From a virus, in the IMG/VR virus record IMGVR_UViG_3300037468_000493, positions 1-64,000 of that record: 64,000 nucleotides of DNA, one strand, 5' to 3'. The translations under genes were made by a program, and so were the position numbers. This document shows, piece after piece, positions 23,893-32,555 of this stretch (its first letter is position 1; each line of letters begins with the position of its first letter). The notes under the pieces are model-generated. The model saw only the letters and a list, made by a program, of their open reading frames with translations. It was not told the origin of the DNA and did no database searches.

Positions 23893-24672
23893 CTAGGCGG
23901 CAGGGTCATCGGCGGCATAGAGCGGATAGTTGAGCTGCCCGGTAGCGCTGGCAGCAACGATGGTCTGGGTTGAATCAAACCTAAAAAACTGGGCCACGGT
24001 GCCTGTGGTGTTCCCCGGCGTGGCACTGCCCCCCCTGATGATGGCACAGCCGCTATAGGTGATGTTGGCCCCATTGGTATTATCGAGCAGAATAGGCACC
24101 GTCAGAACGGCATAGTGCGATCGAGTAGCCAGGGCCGCGTCTGGCTCTACCAGGATAGAGGGGCTGGCGGGGCTAACGGTGGGCCGATTGCTGGTACTGC
24201 CTGCGGTGGTAGGGTAGGCCGCGATTTCGTAGCGCTCCAGGTTTGCCACGCTTAAGAATAGGTTGTACTGGCTCCCGGTGATGATTGCGCCGGGGGTGAC
24301 CTCGACGGCGGTGTGGGTGCCACTACCCTGGGTGGTAAGGTCGATCGCACTACCGATCGCCCCCGCTGTGGTCAAGGTCGCCACGGTGATCTGAGTAGTG
24401 CTCGCAACGGAGGCCACATAGTAGGCGGTCTCTGCTACCAAGGGGGCCGGGAGCACCCCGGTGGTTTCAAACCGGAGACAGGTGCCCACGGCATAGTCAC
24501 TGCTGGGCACCGTGACTACATTGGTGCTGGTGTTGACATCCGTTGTGGCAAAGGTGCGGCTGGCCCCGGTTGCAGCCATATTCATCAACATTAGGTGAAA
24601 GCTATCGCCATTGCTTTTGTAGAGCAGGTTGAGGTGACGGGTTAGCTCGGATAGGGGTGTGATTGAGGCCAT
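23893..24672 (-). CDS. Phage structural protein (259 aa)
   Basis: Thr/Ala/Val-rich; residues about 40-125 contain a small beta domain pattern (ETAYYVASVASTTQITVATL) common in phage virion proteins. Starts with a helical SELTRHLNLLYKSNGD that may mediate assembly. Exact role unclear. Confidence 0.6.
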   Translation of the reverse strand: MASITPLSELTRHLNLLYKSNGDSFHLMLMNMAATGASRTFATTDVNTSTNVVTVPSSDYAVGTCLRFETTGVLPAPLVAETAYYVASVASTTQITVATLTTAGAIGSAIDLTTQGSGTHTAVEVTPGAIITGSQYNLFLSVANLERYEIAAYPTTAGSTSNRPTVSPASPSILVEPDAALATRSHYAVLTVPILLDNTNGANITYSGCAIIRGGSATPGNTTGTVAQFFRFDSTQTIVAASATGQLNYPLYAADDPAA

Positions 24673-24704
24673 GGGTTTGCATCCTTTGGTCTATTGTGGC
24701 AGAT

Positions 24705-25376
24705 TCATGAGATGACAGGCTCCGGCATCTTAGGATGGGTAATCGCCCAGTCTCCGGCTTCCAGTGATGGGTTCCACTGGGGCCGCAGTTCAACTTCAGG
24801 GAACCCATCTGCGTTTAACCAAGGCAAAGGGCAGTATCCAAGTTTACTCAGGTGATAGCCAATAACTGAGTCTTCACTTACCTGATCCCCCTTGTAGAAA
24901 AAGTTTTGCCTTTCGCTGGATGGCAGTCTCTCTAGGTAGGCTGCAAGGCGGATTAGCAGTAATCGAGAAAAAGCCACCCCAGCCCCAGTTGTAGATAGGA
25001 TACGTGCTTCAGGCTGATAGAACACTTGCCCGATCCAGTCAGTACAGGGGTCAGGCATGAAGGCTTGGCGGCGAATCTCCGAATCTGGATCGACTTGGAT
25101 CAAAGTCGGCGCGGTTGTTGCAGATAGCGACTGGGAGAAACCACGAATCAAATGGTCTTCGCATCGTCCCGGCAATTTTAAGCGTTCAGGATTGCAGATT
25201 GCAGTAATCCCTATCATGGCGTTTAGCTGCGAAACTAGCTCAGTATCAACCGGGCCATCCGATGTTGCCACAATTCTGGATTCACTGTACCATCTGCGAA
25301 TCATCCCGACTAGATTCAGGACAAGGTGTTGATCCCCTTCCCAGAAAAAAAAGAAAAAATCTACTCCTTTACTCAT
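24705..25376 (-). CDS. GT-A-like glycosyltransferase (223 aa)
   Basis: Begins MSKGVDFFFFFWEGDQ; ATG at 25376 overlaps the preceding gene by 8 nt. LIQVDPDSEIRRQAF near residue 110 resembles the DxD metal/sugar-nucleotide motif of GT-A glycosyltransferases. Adjacent to a clear GT-B enzyme. Would transfer a sugar to a virion protein or a host glycan. The Phe run is encoded by A/T homopolymers and is prone to slippage. Confidence 0.55.
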   Translation of the reverse strand: MSKGVDFFFFFWEGDQHLVLNLVGMIRRWYSESRIVATSDGPVDTELVSQLNAMIGITAICNPERLKLPGRCEDHLIRGFSQSLSATTAPTLIQVDPDSEIRRQAFMPDPCTDWIGQVFYQPEARILSTTGAGVAFSRLLLIRLAAYLERLPSSERQNFFYKGDQVSEDSVIGYHLSKLGYCPLPWLNADGFPEVELRPQWNPSLEAGDWAITHPKMPEPVIS

Positions 25377-26292
25377 TCCGCCCCCTGGCAGAATCCTCAA
25401 GGATTTTGACTAACTTTTCTGCTACAGCTACATGTCCGTATGGCTCAGCCATCGATAGGGCTTTGTCATAGTGCAATGGTCGACGGTTAAGCACTGCGCT
25501 GGCAAATCGATCTGGGCTACCGTCGATTAGGTAGGGGGTGCCTGCCAATGTTTCATCTGGGCCTCCACTGCCCCTAACTGCGATTGGGGTGCAGCCGTGG
25601 GCCAGTGATTCAACCACAGGCATCCCAAAGGGTTCATGAGGGCACGGAGCAATAAGCCATTTTGCTTTCAAATAGTAGGGTTTTGGGTCTTTTTGTCTAG
25701 CATACAAAACCTGGTCATGAATCCACCTTGCGTTAATGTCTCCCCAAACATCACGAGATGATGGGCCGACAATTGTTAATCGAAACTCTGGAGTTCTAGG
25801 CAAATCTGCCATCATGTTAAGCAAAAGGGAAAGCCCTTTACTGCGCTCTACCCTGCCCACAAATAGCAACCCTTGCCTTGATTTTGGATCTACAGCATTA
25901 ACTTCGCTTGCTTCAGGCAAGATGATTGCCTCAGGCAAGACCGCCGCCCCAGTAAAGCTATTTTGTGTATTTGCCCGCATGTGCTCAGCGGTAACTATCC
26001 ATTGATGCACTCCACTTTCTAAAACGAATGGTTCTGGCCGGGTAACGGGGTTTTGCCTAATCCATGCAACCCGTTTAGCTACTGGAACACACTTGAGTAA
26101 GTCAAGATTTTCCAGACACGTTACTGCGTACCACTTAGACGGAGAAAAAAGCTTAAATCGAATCCAATTTGTGCAATCAAGCGCAATTGCAGGTTTGCCG
26201 ATTGCATTGAGTCCAGCAATCAAGTTTGCCGTGCTTACGGCCTTGCCCGACCAGGGTTCTTCCCTAGTCAAGAACGTTATAAAACGGCCCAT
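25369..26292 (-). CDS. GT4-family glycosyltransferase (307 aa)
   Basis: The C-terminal Rossmann half shows the GT4 signature: GRVERSKGLSLLLNM near residue 146 and the nucleotide-sugar site CPHEPFGMPVVESLAHGCTP near residue 217. N-terminal half is the acceptor domain. GT-B retaining enzymes use NDP-sugars. Its location inside the tail operon, overlapping a fibre gene by 16 nt, suggests it glycosylates tail fibres or modifies the host surface. Confidence 0.85.
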   Translation of the reverse strand: MGRFITFLTREEPWSGKAVSTANLIAGLNAIGKPAIALDCTNWIRFKLFSPSKWYAVTCLENLDLLKCVPVAKRVAWIRQNPVTRPEPFVLESGVHQWIVTAEHMRANTQNSFTGAAVLPEAIILPEASEVNAVDPKSRQGLLFVGRVERSKGLSLLLNMMADLPRTPEFRLTIVGPSSRDVWGDINARWIHDQVLYARQKDPKPYYLKAKWLIAPCPHEPFGMPVVESLAHGCTPIAVRGSGGPDETLAGTPYLIDGSPDRFASAVLNRRPLHYDKALSMAEPYGHVAVAEKLVKILEDSARGRNE

Positions 26293-27227
26293 CGATTGCC
26301 CCCAGTCGTGCCAGCGACATAGGCCGTGACAGTTACAGCCCCGTAGCCGCCCGAAACCAGTGCGTAATAGAGCTGGCCTTGATAGTCAGCCGTCACTGAG
26401 TTATCAGGCGATCCGCTGCTGGAGCTAATCAAAGGGGTGCCGCTGACAACTACCCATCCTGATGATGCTGTAGTTGATGCTCTCCACATTGTTCTTGAGC
26501 TTAAGGAAGTTCGGCTTTGAATAACAATTTCGCCCAAGAAGGCTGGCGTCCTGGAATTTAATGGGCTAGTGCTTATTTCGGTAAAAGCTGTACTGCTACT
26601 GCTAGCAAGACTCAACGTCCAGCTAGCGATCGTGCCACTGCCTCCGGCCAGGTCTGAGGTAAACACCAGCGTCGTGGACGAATAGCTAGTGATCACCCCT
26701 TCCATATAGTTAGCAGGAGTTGCACTGCTAGCGAGTCGAATCCTTGATCCCACCACATAGGCCAGCCCCGCCTGTGTGGTGACGCTGATTGAGCCACTAG
26801 AAGCAATCGTGCGAGACGTGGTTGAAGTCCCCCCGTAGCCTGCCCCTGCCGCCCCCCGATCGCCTGCCAGGCTGAGGTTCCAACTAGCAAACGTGCCACT
26901 GCCTCCGGCTACATCCGAGGTAAACACCAGGGTCGTGGACGAATAACTGGTAACAACCCCTTCCATGTAGTTAGCAGGGCTGGCGCTACTGGCAAGCCTT
27001 ACCCGGCTACCCACGACGTATGCTAAACCAGACTGAGTGCTGACGGTGATTGATCCACTAGAGGCGATCGCCCGAGATGTCGTCGAAGTGCCCTTGTATC
27101 CAGGCACTAAGTTTTGAGCCGTCACAAAATGATCAAGGCTAGATCCAGCCCTTGCTACCAGAAAACGATCTGTTGAATTTAGCGTTGTTATTTCGTCGGT
27201 AAAACTACTCAGTTTTTTGTTAGGCAT
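26277..27227 (-). CDS. Tail fibre protein with two internal repeats (316 aa)
   Basis: Two tandem copies of an ~80-residue module (GTSTTSR through FTSD, GGSGT, ASW, LSLA) at residues about 45-210, at high DNA identity, followed by a C-terminal domain ending YAVVSGG-like strands. N-terminus resembles tail-attachment segments ([20 protein letters not shown]). Receptor-binding or adaptor fibre. Confidence 0.7.
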   Translation of the reverse strand: MPNKKLSSFTDEITTLNSTDRFLVARAGSSLDHFVTAQNLVPGYKGTSTTSRAIASSGSITVSTQSGLAYVVGSRVRLASSASPANYMEGVVTSYSSTTLVFTSDVAGGSGTFASWNLSLAGDRGAAGAGYGGTSTTSRTIASSGSISVTTQAGLAYVVGSRIRLASSATPANYMEGVITSYSSTTLVFTSDLAGGSGTIASWTLSLASSSSTAFTEISTSPLNSRTPAFLGEIVIQSRTSLSSRTMWRASTTASSGWVVVSGTPLISSSSGSPDNSVTADYQGQLYYALVSGGYGAVTVTAYVAGTTGGNRWAVL

Positions 27228-27639
27228 CGCTTTCCAGTATCAATAAATCGCCGGACTCTATTAAGAAACTGCCTTCAGATTCTAAGTCTAAAACATCTAC
27301 AAGTTGCTGTTCAAAAGATGGTATCCCGCCCATCAACATCCCCCCCAGCACCCTAGGCACAAATTGATAATGGGGCGGGGCCAGGGGCACCGCTGCTACC
27401 GTCACCAAAAACGAATCAGTGGAGGTTGCCGGGGTCGGGGTAGCGCTATCCTGAACGCCCCAGACCAGGGCCGTAGCCGTCTGTAGCGTCGTCGGGGTGC
27501 CTGTGATTAACCCCGTGCTGGCGTTCAGGCTAAGCCCAGCCGGGAGCCCTGAGGCAATGCTGTAGACGTAGGGCGGTGTCCCCCCGCTGGCGATTAGCTG
27601 GATTGAGGCAGGTAGGCCGGTGATGAGGGATGATGTCAT
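27220..27639 (-). CDS. Virion protein with putative Ig (He_PIG-type) domain (139 aa)
   Basis: Residues about 15-90 match the putative immunoglobulin domain pattern: [18 protein letters not shown] followed by [10 protein letters not shown]. Such domains decorate virions and bind glycans weakly. Overlaps both neighbours; C-terminus acidic. Confidence 0.75.
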   Translation of the reverse strand: MTSSLITGLPASIQLIASGGTPPYVYSIASGLPAGLSLNASTGLITGTPTTLQTATALVWGVQDSATPTPATSTDSFLVTVAAVPLAPPHYQFVPRVLGGMLMGGIPSFEQQLVDVLDLESEGSFLIESGDLLILESDA

Positions 27640-29609
27640 ACCAAATCCCCCATCGGCCCAGCTTGCAGACCGCCAGTTGTATTAATGGGCCGTTTGGGCA
27701 CCGTCACCGCAGACCCTAGCCTGCCAGCCTCCCGCCCGGTGTAGCCAAAGACTATGCGCCGGGGGGCAAACTCTAGGTACTCAGCATCGCGGATCAATGC
27801 CCGATCTCCAACGTGCTCCATCCTGGCTGGGGTCAAGGATTCGCCCGATACTACAGCCCTCTCCACATCAAACGAGAGCTGCCCGGTCTGCTTCAGGGCC
27901 AATATCATCCTGGCGATCGCTGTCGCGTGTTGCCCGTCGGTGCCCCAGGCCCGTTGTATCGTCACACTGCGGCGTTTGCCGAGGTTGCTGGCTACAGCCT
28001 CATCTCGGCTCCGTACATCAAGGGCGACGGGTTCTGTCGCAGGGCGAATGCTGGGGGGCTTTGGTGCCGCGTCAATGGTTCTGGCGACGGGTTTTTGGTT
28101 AGGGTCACGGACTAGGCCAGTATCGTCACTCCTGCCAGTGATCGACATCTTTGCGATCGAGTAGCCTACAATCTGCTCATACCGCCCATCGGGCTTATAG
28201 GTGTTGCGCTCTAGCTCACGGCTGAGCAACCGCACCGCTGTCACACTGGTTTCGGCTTGGCCTGGTTCATCAGTCAGAGATAAGCTGACCAACGTCCCGT
28301 AAGTATCCAGCACCCGTTCAATGGGTACGCCCCTGGTGTCGTAGGTAAATTGCTCCCGAGTGCCCTGCCCGCCGACCAGTGTAGTATCTCCGTAGTACGT
28401 TGAGGTTTTGGAGAGCCGGGTTTTTGGAACCCCGTTATCTATTTCAATCCCACGGGATATCGCCATCACATCGTTATTCGTCAATGGCAGTCCTAGGCCA
28501 TTGAAGGTTCGGGAAATCTCACCCTGACAGACCGTCACCCAAGCCGTGTTGCCCGCCTGAGTTGCCGGGAATAGCCAGAATTGTTGAGCTCTAATTTCGT
28601 AGTCTTGGCTCCATGATGTGCTCCCATCCCTGGGCTCATCTTCAATCCGCTCACAGACTACAATGTCTGCCCCCGTCCCCGGCGATGGCGCGGCGGCTAG
28701 GGCGATGGTGATAGGGTAGGTCTGCATATCCTCCTCGTCCCCGCCGTCCTCTGTAGGCCGAGCAATGGTCGTTGAGAATACGGTAGCCGTCACCGCCTCT
28801 ACTGCCTCGTCCAGGGGCTGCACAGAGGGCTCAATCTGGGCTAATTGCTCCAAGGCCCACCGGCCTGCAAGGGTCGCTTCGTCAGGGAGTGTCGGGTACT
28901 TCTGCACCTTGATGATTTCGTTGGCCGGGTCGCAGTAGAGCAGGTAACCTCGGGCAGATGCAATGCTGGCGGCGTTGATGTAGGGGTTGCTGCCACGCTT
29001 TTGAGCCGCGATGAACCCATCAGGGCGAAGGCTGCCGCCGTAGAATGTCGCGGCCAAGTCGGTGTTCACCCCCGAGAAGTCAATGTCTGCATCAACCAGG
29101 TAGGCTACGTTGCTGGCATCTTTGGGGGCTGTGAGTTCTGACTTTATCTGGTCAGTCCAGACTGAAAAACTGACGCTAGTTAAAGTGGAGGTTCGAGTAT
29201 TGGTTCGGCTCCGGGTAGTGCTGATCCGTCGCGTCGGCTGGGCTGGGAAGTCCCGGTTCACCATGCCTAACTTGCAGGTCACCTCAATCTCAGTCTGCGA
29301 TGCGGCCAAGGCCGAATCCCATTGACTAACTACGGCCTTGGCTACCCGCCAGTACCAGGTATTTCCATTGGCCTGTACCTCGATCTGGTTGCCGGGGTTA
29401 AAGTCTGCGTTTGTGGTCGGGTCGAGGTCAACCAGGGTGAGGCCATCGATAGCCAGCGTAATGCCACCCTGCCAGAGTTTACCAAGGGGGTTCTCGCTGT
29501 CGATGAGGGTTGATTCGATGCGGCCATGGGTTAGGTAGGCAGTGTAGTCTGTGCCGTCAATCAAGACGGTAACGTCAGCCGTGAGATCGACAAAGCCTTT
29601 CCATACCAT
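27636..29609 (-). CDS. Tail tip / baseplate hub protein (657 aa)
   Basis: First gene of the minus-strand tail-tip operon. N-terminal [20 protein letters not shown] is a typical siphophage distal-tail or hub beginning; the body alternates beta domains and includes [12 protein letters not shown]. Size and place (start of the fibre operon) fit a hub or Tal-like protein. No protease or lysozyme motif is evident. Confidence 0.65.
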   Translation of the reverse strand: MVWKGFVDLTADVTVLIDGTDYTAYLTHGRIESTLIDSENPLGKLWQGGITLAIDGLTLVDLDPTTNADFNPGNQIEVQANGNTWYWRVAKAVVSQWDSALAASQTEIEVTCKLGMVNRDFPAQPTRRISTTRSRTNTRTSTLTSVSFSVWTDQIKSELTAPKDASNVAYLVDADIDFSGVNTDLAATFYGGSLRPDGFIAAQKRGSNPYINAASIASARGYLLYCDPANEIIKVQKYPTLPDEATLAGRWALEQLAQIEPSVQPLDEAVEAVTATVFSTTIARPTEDGGDEEDMQTYPITIALAAAPSPGTGADIVVCERIEDEPRDGSTSWSQDYEIRAQQFWLFPATQAGNTAWVTVCQGEISRTFNGLGLPLTNNDVMAISRGIEIDNGVPKTRLSKTSTYYGDTTLVGGQGTREQFTYDTRGVPIERVLDTYGTLVSLSLTDEPGQAETSVTAVRLLSRELERNTYKPDGRYEQIVGYSIAKMSITGRSDDTGLVRDPNQKPVARTIDAAPKPPSIRPATEPVALDVRSRDEAVASNLGKRRSVTIQRAWGTDGQHATAIARMILALKQTGQLSFDVERAVVSGESLTPARMEHVGDRALIRDAEYLEFAPRRIVFGYTGREAGRLGSAVTVPKRPINTTGGLQAGPMGDLV

Positions 29610-29693
29610 GGGCCTATTCTACCCTGGGTATCCGGCTATGCAGCGGGCATAGCTCACGGTACTTTTATGGGCTGTAGTGCTAACTTCTTAGCG

Positions 29694-29828
29694 CCTGTAC
29701 AGGGTGTGCAGGCCATGCAGGCTCTCGTTGAAATTATTTGGGTGTGTGTGCGGCGAAATTTTTTCGGAAACACACATCACTTTCACGCTAGGAAACAGGG
29801 GTGTTTGCCCTGCACGGCCTGCACAGTG
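29694..29828. repeat. Dispersed ~135-bp structured repeat, copy 1
   Basis: Begins CCTGTACAGGGTGTGCAGG and ends TGCACGGCCTGCACAG, imperfect inverted ends. The interior has a nested palindrome TGTGTGTG...CGAAATTTTTTCG...ACACACA. Two more copies lie at 43184-43316 and 43349-43481. The flanks TGCTAACTTCTTAGCGCC (29677-29694) and TGCTAATAAGTTAGCGCC (29827-29844) form a near-direct repeat like a target duplication. Confidence 0.8.
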
Positions 29829-29832
29829 CTAA

Positions 29833-29881
29833 TAAGTTAGCGCCCCTGGCAGACTCGCCATCTACCAGGGGCGCTAACTTA
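29833..29881. terminator. 17-bp perfect hairpin
   Basis: TAAGTTAGCGCCCCTGG (29833-29849) and CCAGGGGCGCTAACTTA (29865-29881) pair perfectly with a 15-nt loop. With the next element it forms a double block between the 29967 gene and the hub gene. Confidence 0.6.
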
Positions 29882-29895
29882 TCGCGGTAATCCCC

Positions 29896-29954
29896 GGCCT
29901 AACCGCCGGGGCAGCTGTCAAGGATTCCTTGACAGCTGCCCCAGCGGTTAGGCC
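29896..29954. repeat. 59-bp near-perfect palindrome
   Basis: Two 29-nt arms (29896-29924 and 29926-29954) are reverse complements except for one mismatch, with a single-base centre. It would form a cruciform in DNA or a 29-bp RNA stem. Could be a terminator, a protein-binding site or a replication/recombination structure. Confidence 0.7.
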
Positions 29955-29966
29955 AGCCTCTTACGG

Positions 29967-30179
29967 TCATGCCGTGGCTTCACTGATTAACTCTAATTGC
30001 TCTATGGGCCAGTGAGCTGTATGCGTGGCAGGCGGCGGCGGTTGCAGCCTAGCCGATTGGCATTCGTAAGGGGTGCCCTCATCGTGAGTGATGATCTCAA
30101 TCACGGTGTAGGTGTCATAGGTGCAATCTTCGGCGGCTACCAATTCCCCGCCGTACTTCATCGTGGCTGCGTGTTTCAT
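29967..30179 (-). CDS. Small hypothetical protein (70 aa)
   Basis: Acidic beta-rich product (YDTYTVIEIITHDEGTPYEC). Has its own upstream promoter (30247-30275) and is followed by the hairpin pair. No family recognised. Confidence 0.6.
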   Translation of the reverse strand: MKHAATMKYGGELVAAEDCTYDTYTVIEIITHDEGTPYECQSARLQPPPPATHTAHWPIEQLELISEATA

Positions 30180-30246
30180 AATTAGGTGTGCCTACTTGGT
30201 TAGGGTACTGCCCATGGGCGCGTCAACGCCGCGACGGGCTACCACC

Positions 30247-30275
30247 ATAATACTCCCATGAGTCGCCGTTGTCAG
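30247..30275 (-). promoter_or_regulatory. Minus-strand promoter
   Basis: On the minus strand CTGACA (30275-30270), 17 bp, then TATTAT (30252-30247). Drives the 70-aa gene. Confidence 0.45.
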
Positions 30276-30306
30276 GTCATTGCAGATAGAATATCGCCAT
30301 CACATA

Positions 30307-30465
30307 TCACTGACCCCACCGCCACTTCATACCGCAGGGCCTATCGTTGATGCTACAGAACTCTATCGGCTGTAGCTTTGCCCCCTGCCACGCCTGCCAG
30401 CCCATCACCGACGCGATCGCCACCAATGCCGCTACTCCAACCCCAGCCGCTACTTTGTAAAACAT
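30307..30465 (-). CDS. Small membrane or secreted protein (52 aa)
   Basis: ATG at 30465, TGA at 30307. N-terminus is a hydrophobic helix (VAAGVGVAALVAIASVMGW), then a short domain with two Cys that could form a disulfide. Its start codon lies one base from the divergent ATG at 30467. Possibly a spanin/inhibitor-type protein; unproven. Confidence 0.5.
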   Translation of the reverse strand: MFYKVAAGVGVAALVAIASVMGWQAWQGAKLQPIEFCSINDRPCGMKWRWGQ

Positions 30466-30466
30466 A

Positions 30467-31219
30467 ATGGATATCTCTAAAATTACTGCCCAGGCTACCC
30501 GCTACCGGGCCAGCATCGGGGCTAACTACCGGGCGGTGCGGTACAACGGCACCCAACTCAACGTTAACCCAACGATTGATCATATGGGGCTAGACCTGGC
30601 CTTCCTCGCCACCGATGCAGTCCGCAACTCGATTGAGCGCTGGAAGTGCTACTTATCCAAAGAAATCTTGGCCGAGTCCAAGATCCCCGCTACTGCCTTG
30701 GCTGATTACGACTTTGGAGCCTGGGAGATTTTTGAGGATGGAGCCTGGCTCAAAGTCTTTATCCAGGATGTACCCAAACAACAGACCGGGCGCTGGGAAG
30801 TCACCTTTGCCCGTGGACTGGTCGAGGTGACAATGACCGTGACCTACCGGGTGGGCTCTGGCAGCTTCACCACAGACGCTGCCACGGGCAACCCCATTGA
30901 GGCCAGCACCGCCGCTACCTATTACGCCGTGGTATCCCAGGGCAGGGGCAGGGCCGCCGCCGTGGAGGTCGCAGGGTTACCAGCGGGGCGGCTATTCCTC
31001 GAAGGCCACTTCAGCACCGCTACCGGGGAACCAGCACTCATGCCCGCTAACCTACAAATTCAAAAGCCATGGCCTGCTGTGCTAGCGGTCGGCAATGGCC
31101 TAGAGGTCGAGGGTACATTCTCCGTAGCCCTGTCCGGGGCCAGCCCCTGGAATGCTGCTGAAGTAGGGCGCGGTGGTAAGCTGCAAGGAAACTTTATTAG
31201 CGCTGGGAGTGGCCGGTAA
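30467..31219 (+). CDS. Phage structural-type hypothetical protein (250 aa)
   Basis: ATG directly back-to-back with the divergent 52-aa gene. N-terminal 120 residues mixed; C-terminal half Ala/Gly/Thr-rich beta (LFLEGHFSTATGEPA). Overlaps the next gene by one base (TAATG). May be a virion or host-binding protein. Confidence 0.6.
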   Translation: MDISKITAQATRYRASIGANYRAVRYNGTQLNVNPTIDHMGLDLAFLATDAVRNSIERWKCYLSKEILAESKIPATALADYDFGAWEIFEDGAWLKVFIQDVPKQQTGRWEVTFARGLVEVTMTVTYRVGSGSFTTDAATGNPIEASTAATYYAVVSQGRGRAAAVEVAGLPAGRLFLEGHFSTATGEPALMPANLQIQKPWPAVLAVGNGLEVEGTFSVALSGASPWNAAEVGRGGKLQGNFISAGSGR

Positions 31220-31506
31220 TGTCTGATGAGTTAGTCGAAAGGTTAATCATGCCAAAGCAAAAACCAATCCCTGAAGCGATAGCCGAAACCCATTATGCAA
31301 ACGAAGCGATCGCCGCTAAATTCAGCGAAGTAGAAATGCTAGAGCCTGAGTTTACCCCGGTTGAAATCTCGGTAAATTCTCAGGGGTGGAAGTATTTTGT
31401 CGGGCTTACCCCTGGCCAATGTGTCTCCGTCGAGGAGGCTACCTACCAGGGGATCCCGATCGTCATTGATAGGGCTCAGATTGAGCCTGTGGTGCTTGTG
31501 CCTTAG
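31219..31506 (+). CDS. Hypothetical protein (95 aa)
   Basis: Coupled by TAATG to the upstream gene, followed at once by a terminator. Acidic, with a beta-rich C-terminus. Function unknown. Confidence 0.6.
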   Translation: MSDELVERLIMPKQKPIPEAIAETHYANEAIAAKFSEVEMLEPEFTPVEISVNSQGWKYFVGLTPGQCVSVEEATYQGIPIVIDRAQIEPVVLVP

Positions 31507-31533
31507 CGCTGGGAGAGGCGTTAGGGCAGTAAA

Positions 31534-31560
31534 AACCCCTCGGGGGAGGGGCGAGGGGTT
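31534..31560 (+). terminator. Rho-independent terminator
   Basis: AACCCCTCG (31534-31542) pairs with CGAGGGGTT (31552-31560). Ends the 30467-31506 operon. Confidence 0.65.
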
Positions 31561-31593
31561 GAGACTGGGTTAGTCACCTCCCCATGGTTTGGT

Positions 31594-31731
31594 TTAGCAC
31601 AAAGCCTTGAGCATTTCTTCTTTGAGCAGGTGCTTACCCTTGCCGTGGGCATTTCGCCAGGCGATACCCCTTATGGAGCATTCGCGGCGCAACTCTGCAT
31701 TGCTCATCTTGGCCCAGTCAGGTGTGGGCAC
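31594..31731 (-). CDS. Small SAP-like domain protein (about 45 aa)
   Basis: Frame ending TAA 31594-31596; possible starts are GTG 31731 or ATG 31707. The C-terminal ~35 residues (ELRREC, RGIAWRNAHGKGKHLL) are almost identical to the C-terminus of the protein at 61201-61620 and have the helix-extended-helix look of a SAP DNA-binding motif. About 55 bases at the 3' end are identical between the two genes, pointing to recent duplication. Confidence 0.65.
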   Translation of the reverse strand: MPTPDWAKMSNAELRRECSIRGIAWRNAHGKGKHLLKEEMLKALC

Positions 31732-31760
31732 CTTCCCCCTCTGCTCCAACTGGCGGGGGT

Positions 31761-31973
31761 TTAGGCAAGTGCACAGGATATCGCCATGGCGCTTACTTGA
31801 TTGCTTTCAATAGCCGCCTTAACCCATGCGTAGGCATTCCGCAAATCTACTTCTTCGTTAACCAAATATCGTTGCGTGTCGGGGAATACGCCAGCATCAA
31901 TGACGGTTTTTAGCTGCTTAGCGTTGTAGATGCCGTGATACTTTAGTGCCTGCTTAGCTTCTGATCTAGTCAT
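31761..31973 (-). CDS. Small protein under an early-type promoter (70 aa)
   Basis: ATG at 31973 follows the leader ATACCACCGCAAAGAGGCAC, the same leader as at 60880. Product basic then helical (SEAKQALKYHGIYNAKQLKT). Upstream frame extension runs through the promoter and is rejected. Confidence 0.65.
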   Translation of the reverse strand: MTRSEAKQALKYHGIYNAKQLKTVIDAGVFPDTQRYLVNEEVDLRNAYAWVKAAIESNQVSAMAISCALA

Positions 31974-32004
31974 CGGTGGTGCCTCTTTGCGGTGGTATGT
32001 AACC

Positions 32005-32033
32005 ACTATAACCCCGCTTGACTGTTGCGTCAA
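32005..32033 (-). promoter_or_regulatory. Early-type promoter, variant
   Basis: Minus strand: TTGACG (32033-32028), 17 bp, TATAGT (32010-32005). The -10 and leader match the conserved early promoter family, the spacer does not. Confidence 0.6.
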
Positions 32034-32054
32034 TAGGCAAAGTGAAAAGTGAAA

Positions 32055-32312
32055 TTAGTTTTCACCTTTCCCTTCCCTCTTGCGATCCCTGGCCTCATTG
32101 CCGGTTTTGCCCGTGCGCTTGCGACTGGCCCTAGATCGATCGGTGCTACTGGTGCCCCCATCGGTGCCGTGCCTGTAGCCGCCATGGGTAGCCCCTGACT
32201 TGGCTACCTGCTTGCGGCATTGGGGACACCGCCAGCGATCGCCGTTAGAGTGCATCGGTGCATGTCCACAATGGGGACAGGTTGGTGCGGTGGGGTTGGG
32301 TTTGTGTGTCAT
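32055..32312 (-). CDS. InsA-like zinc-ribbon protein (85 aa)
   Basis: N-terminal CPHCGHAPMHSNGDRWRCPQC is a four-Cys zinc ribbon like that of IS1-type InsA and cyanobacterial small regulators; the C-terminal 45 residues are highly basic and low-complexity (RDRKREGKGEN). A paralogue lies at 61713-61922. Preceded by a long structured leader with its own promoter. Confidence 0.75.
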   Translation of the reverse strand: MTHKPNPTAPTCPHCGHAPMHSNGDRWRCPQCRKQVAKSGATHGGYRHGTDGGTSSTDRSRASRKRTGKTGNEARDRKREGKGEN

Positions 32313-32336
32313 GGTTGAGTTTCCTATGAAAACACC

Positions 32337-32555
32337 TCCGGCGGAAGGCTACGCAGAGCAGCAACCCCAGGGAATCGGACTAGGCGTTCACCACATTGAC
32401 CGCCCCTGCCGTTTGTAGCCGATAGTGGGAATCCCCTCTAGGGGGCACCGTCGCTAGGGCCATTGTTCACTCCCCGACAGGATCTTTAAGCGGTGTAGCT
32501 GGTTTCAGCGTTGGCCGATGTAGGATCCATGCTCTGCGTATCACCCCCCGCCGGA
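32337..32555 (-). ncRNA. Candidate structured leader RNA
   Basis: Between the promoter at 32604-32632 and the zinc-ribbon ATG lies about 285 nt without a gene. TACGCAGAGC (32350-32359) pairs with GCTCTGCGTA (32531-32540) and TCCGGCGG (32337-32344) with CCGCCGGA (32548-32555), a two-part long-range stem closing a ~170-nt domain. The closing stem abuts GGAGGTG, a ribosome-binding sequence, so folding could gate translation. It does not match a riboswitch class I can name. Confidence 0.5.

Noticed and set aside
17011-27639. Diversity-generating retroelement behind fibre repeats
   Set aside because: No reverse transcriptase and no template/variable repeat pair; repeats are tandem within genes.
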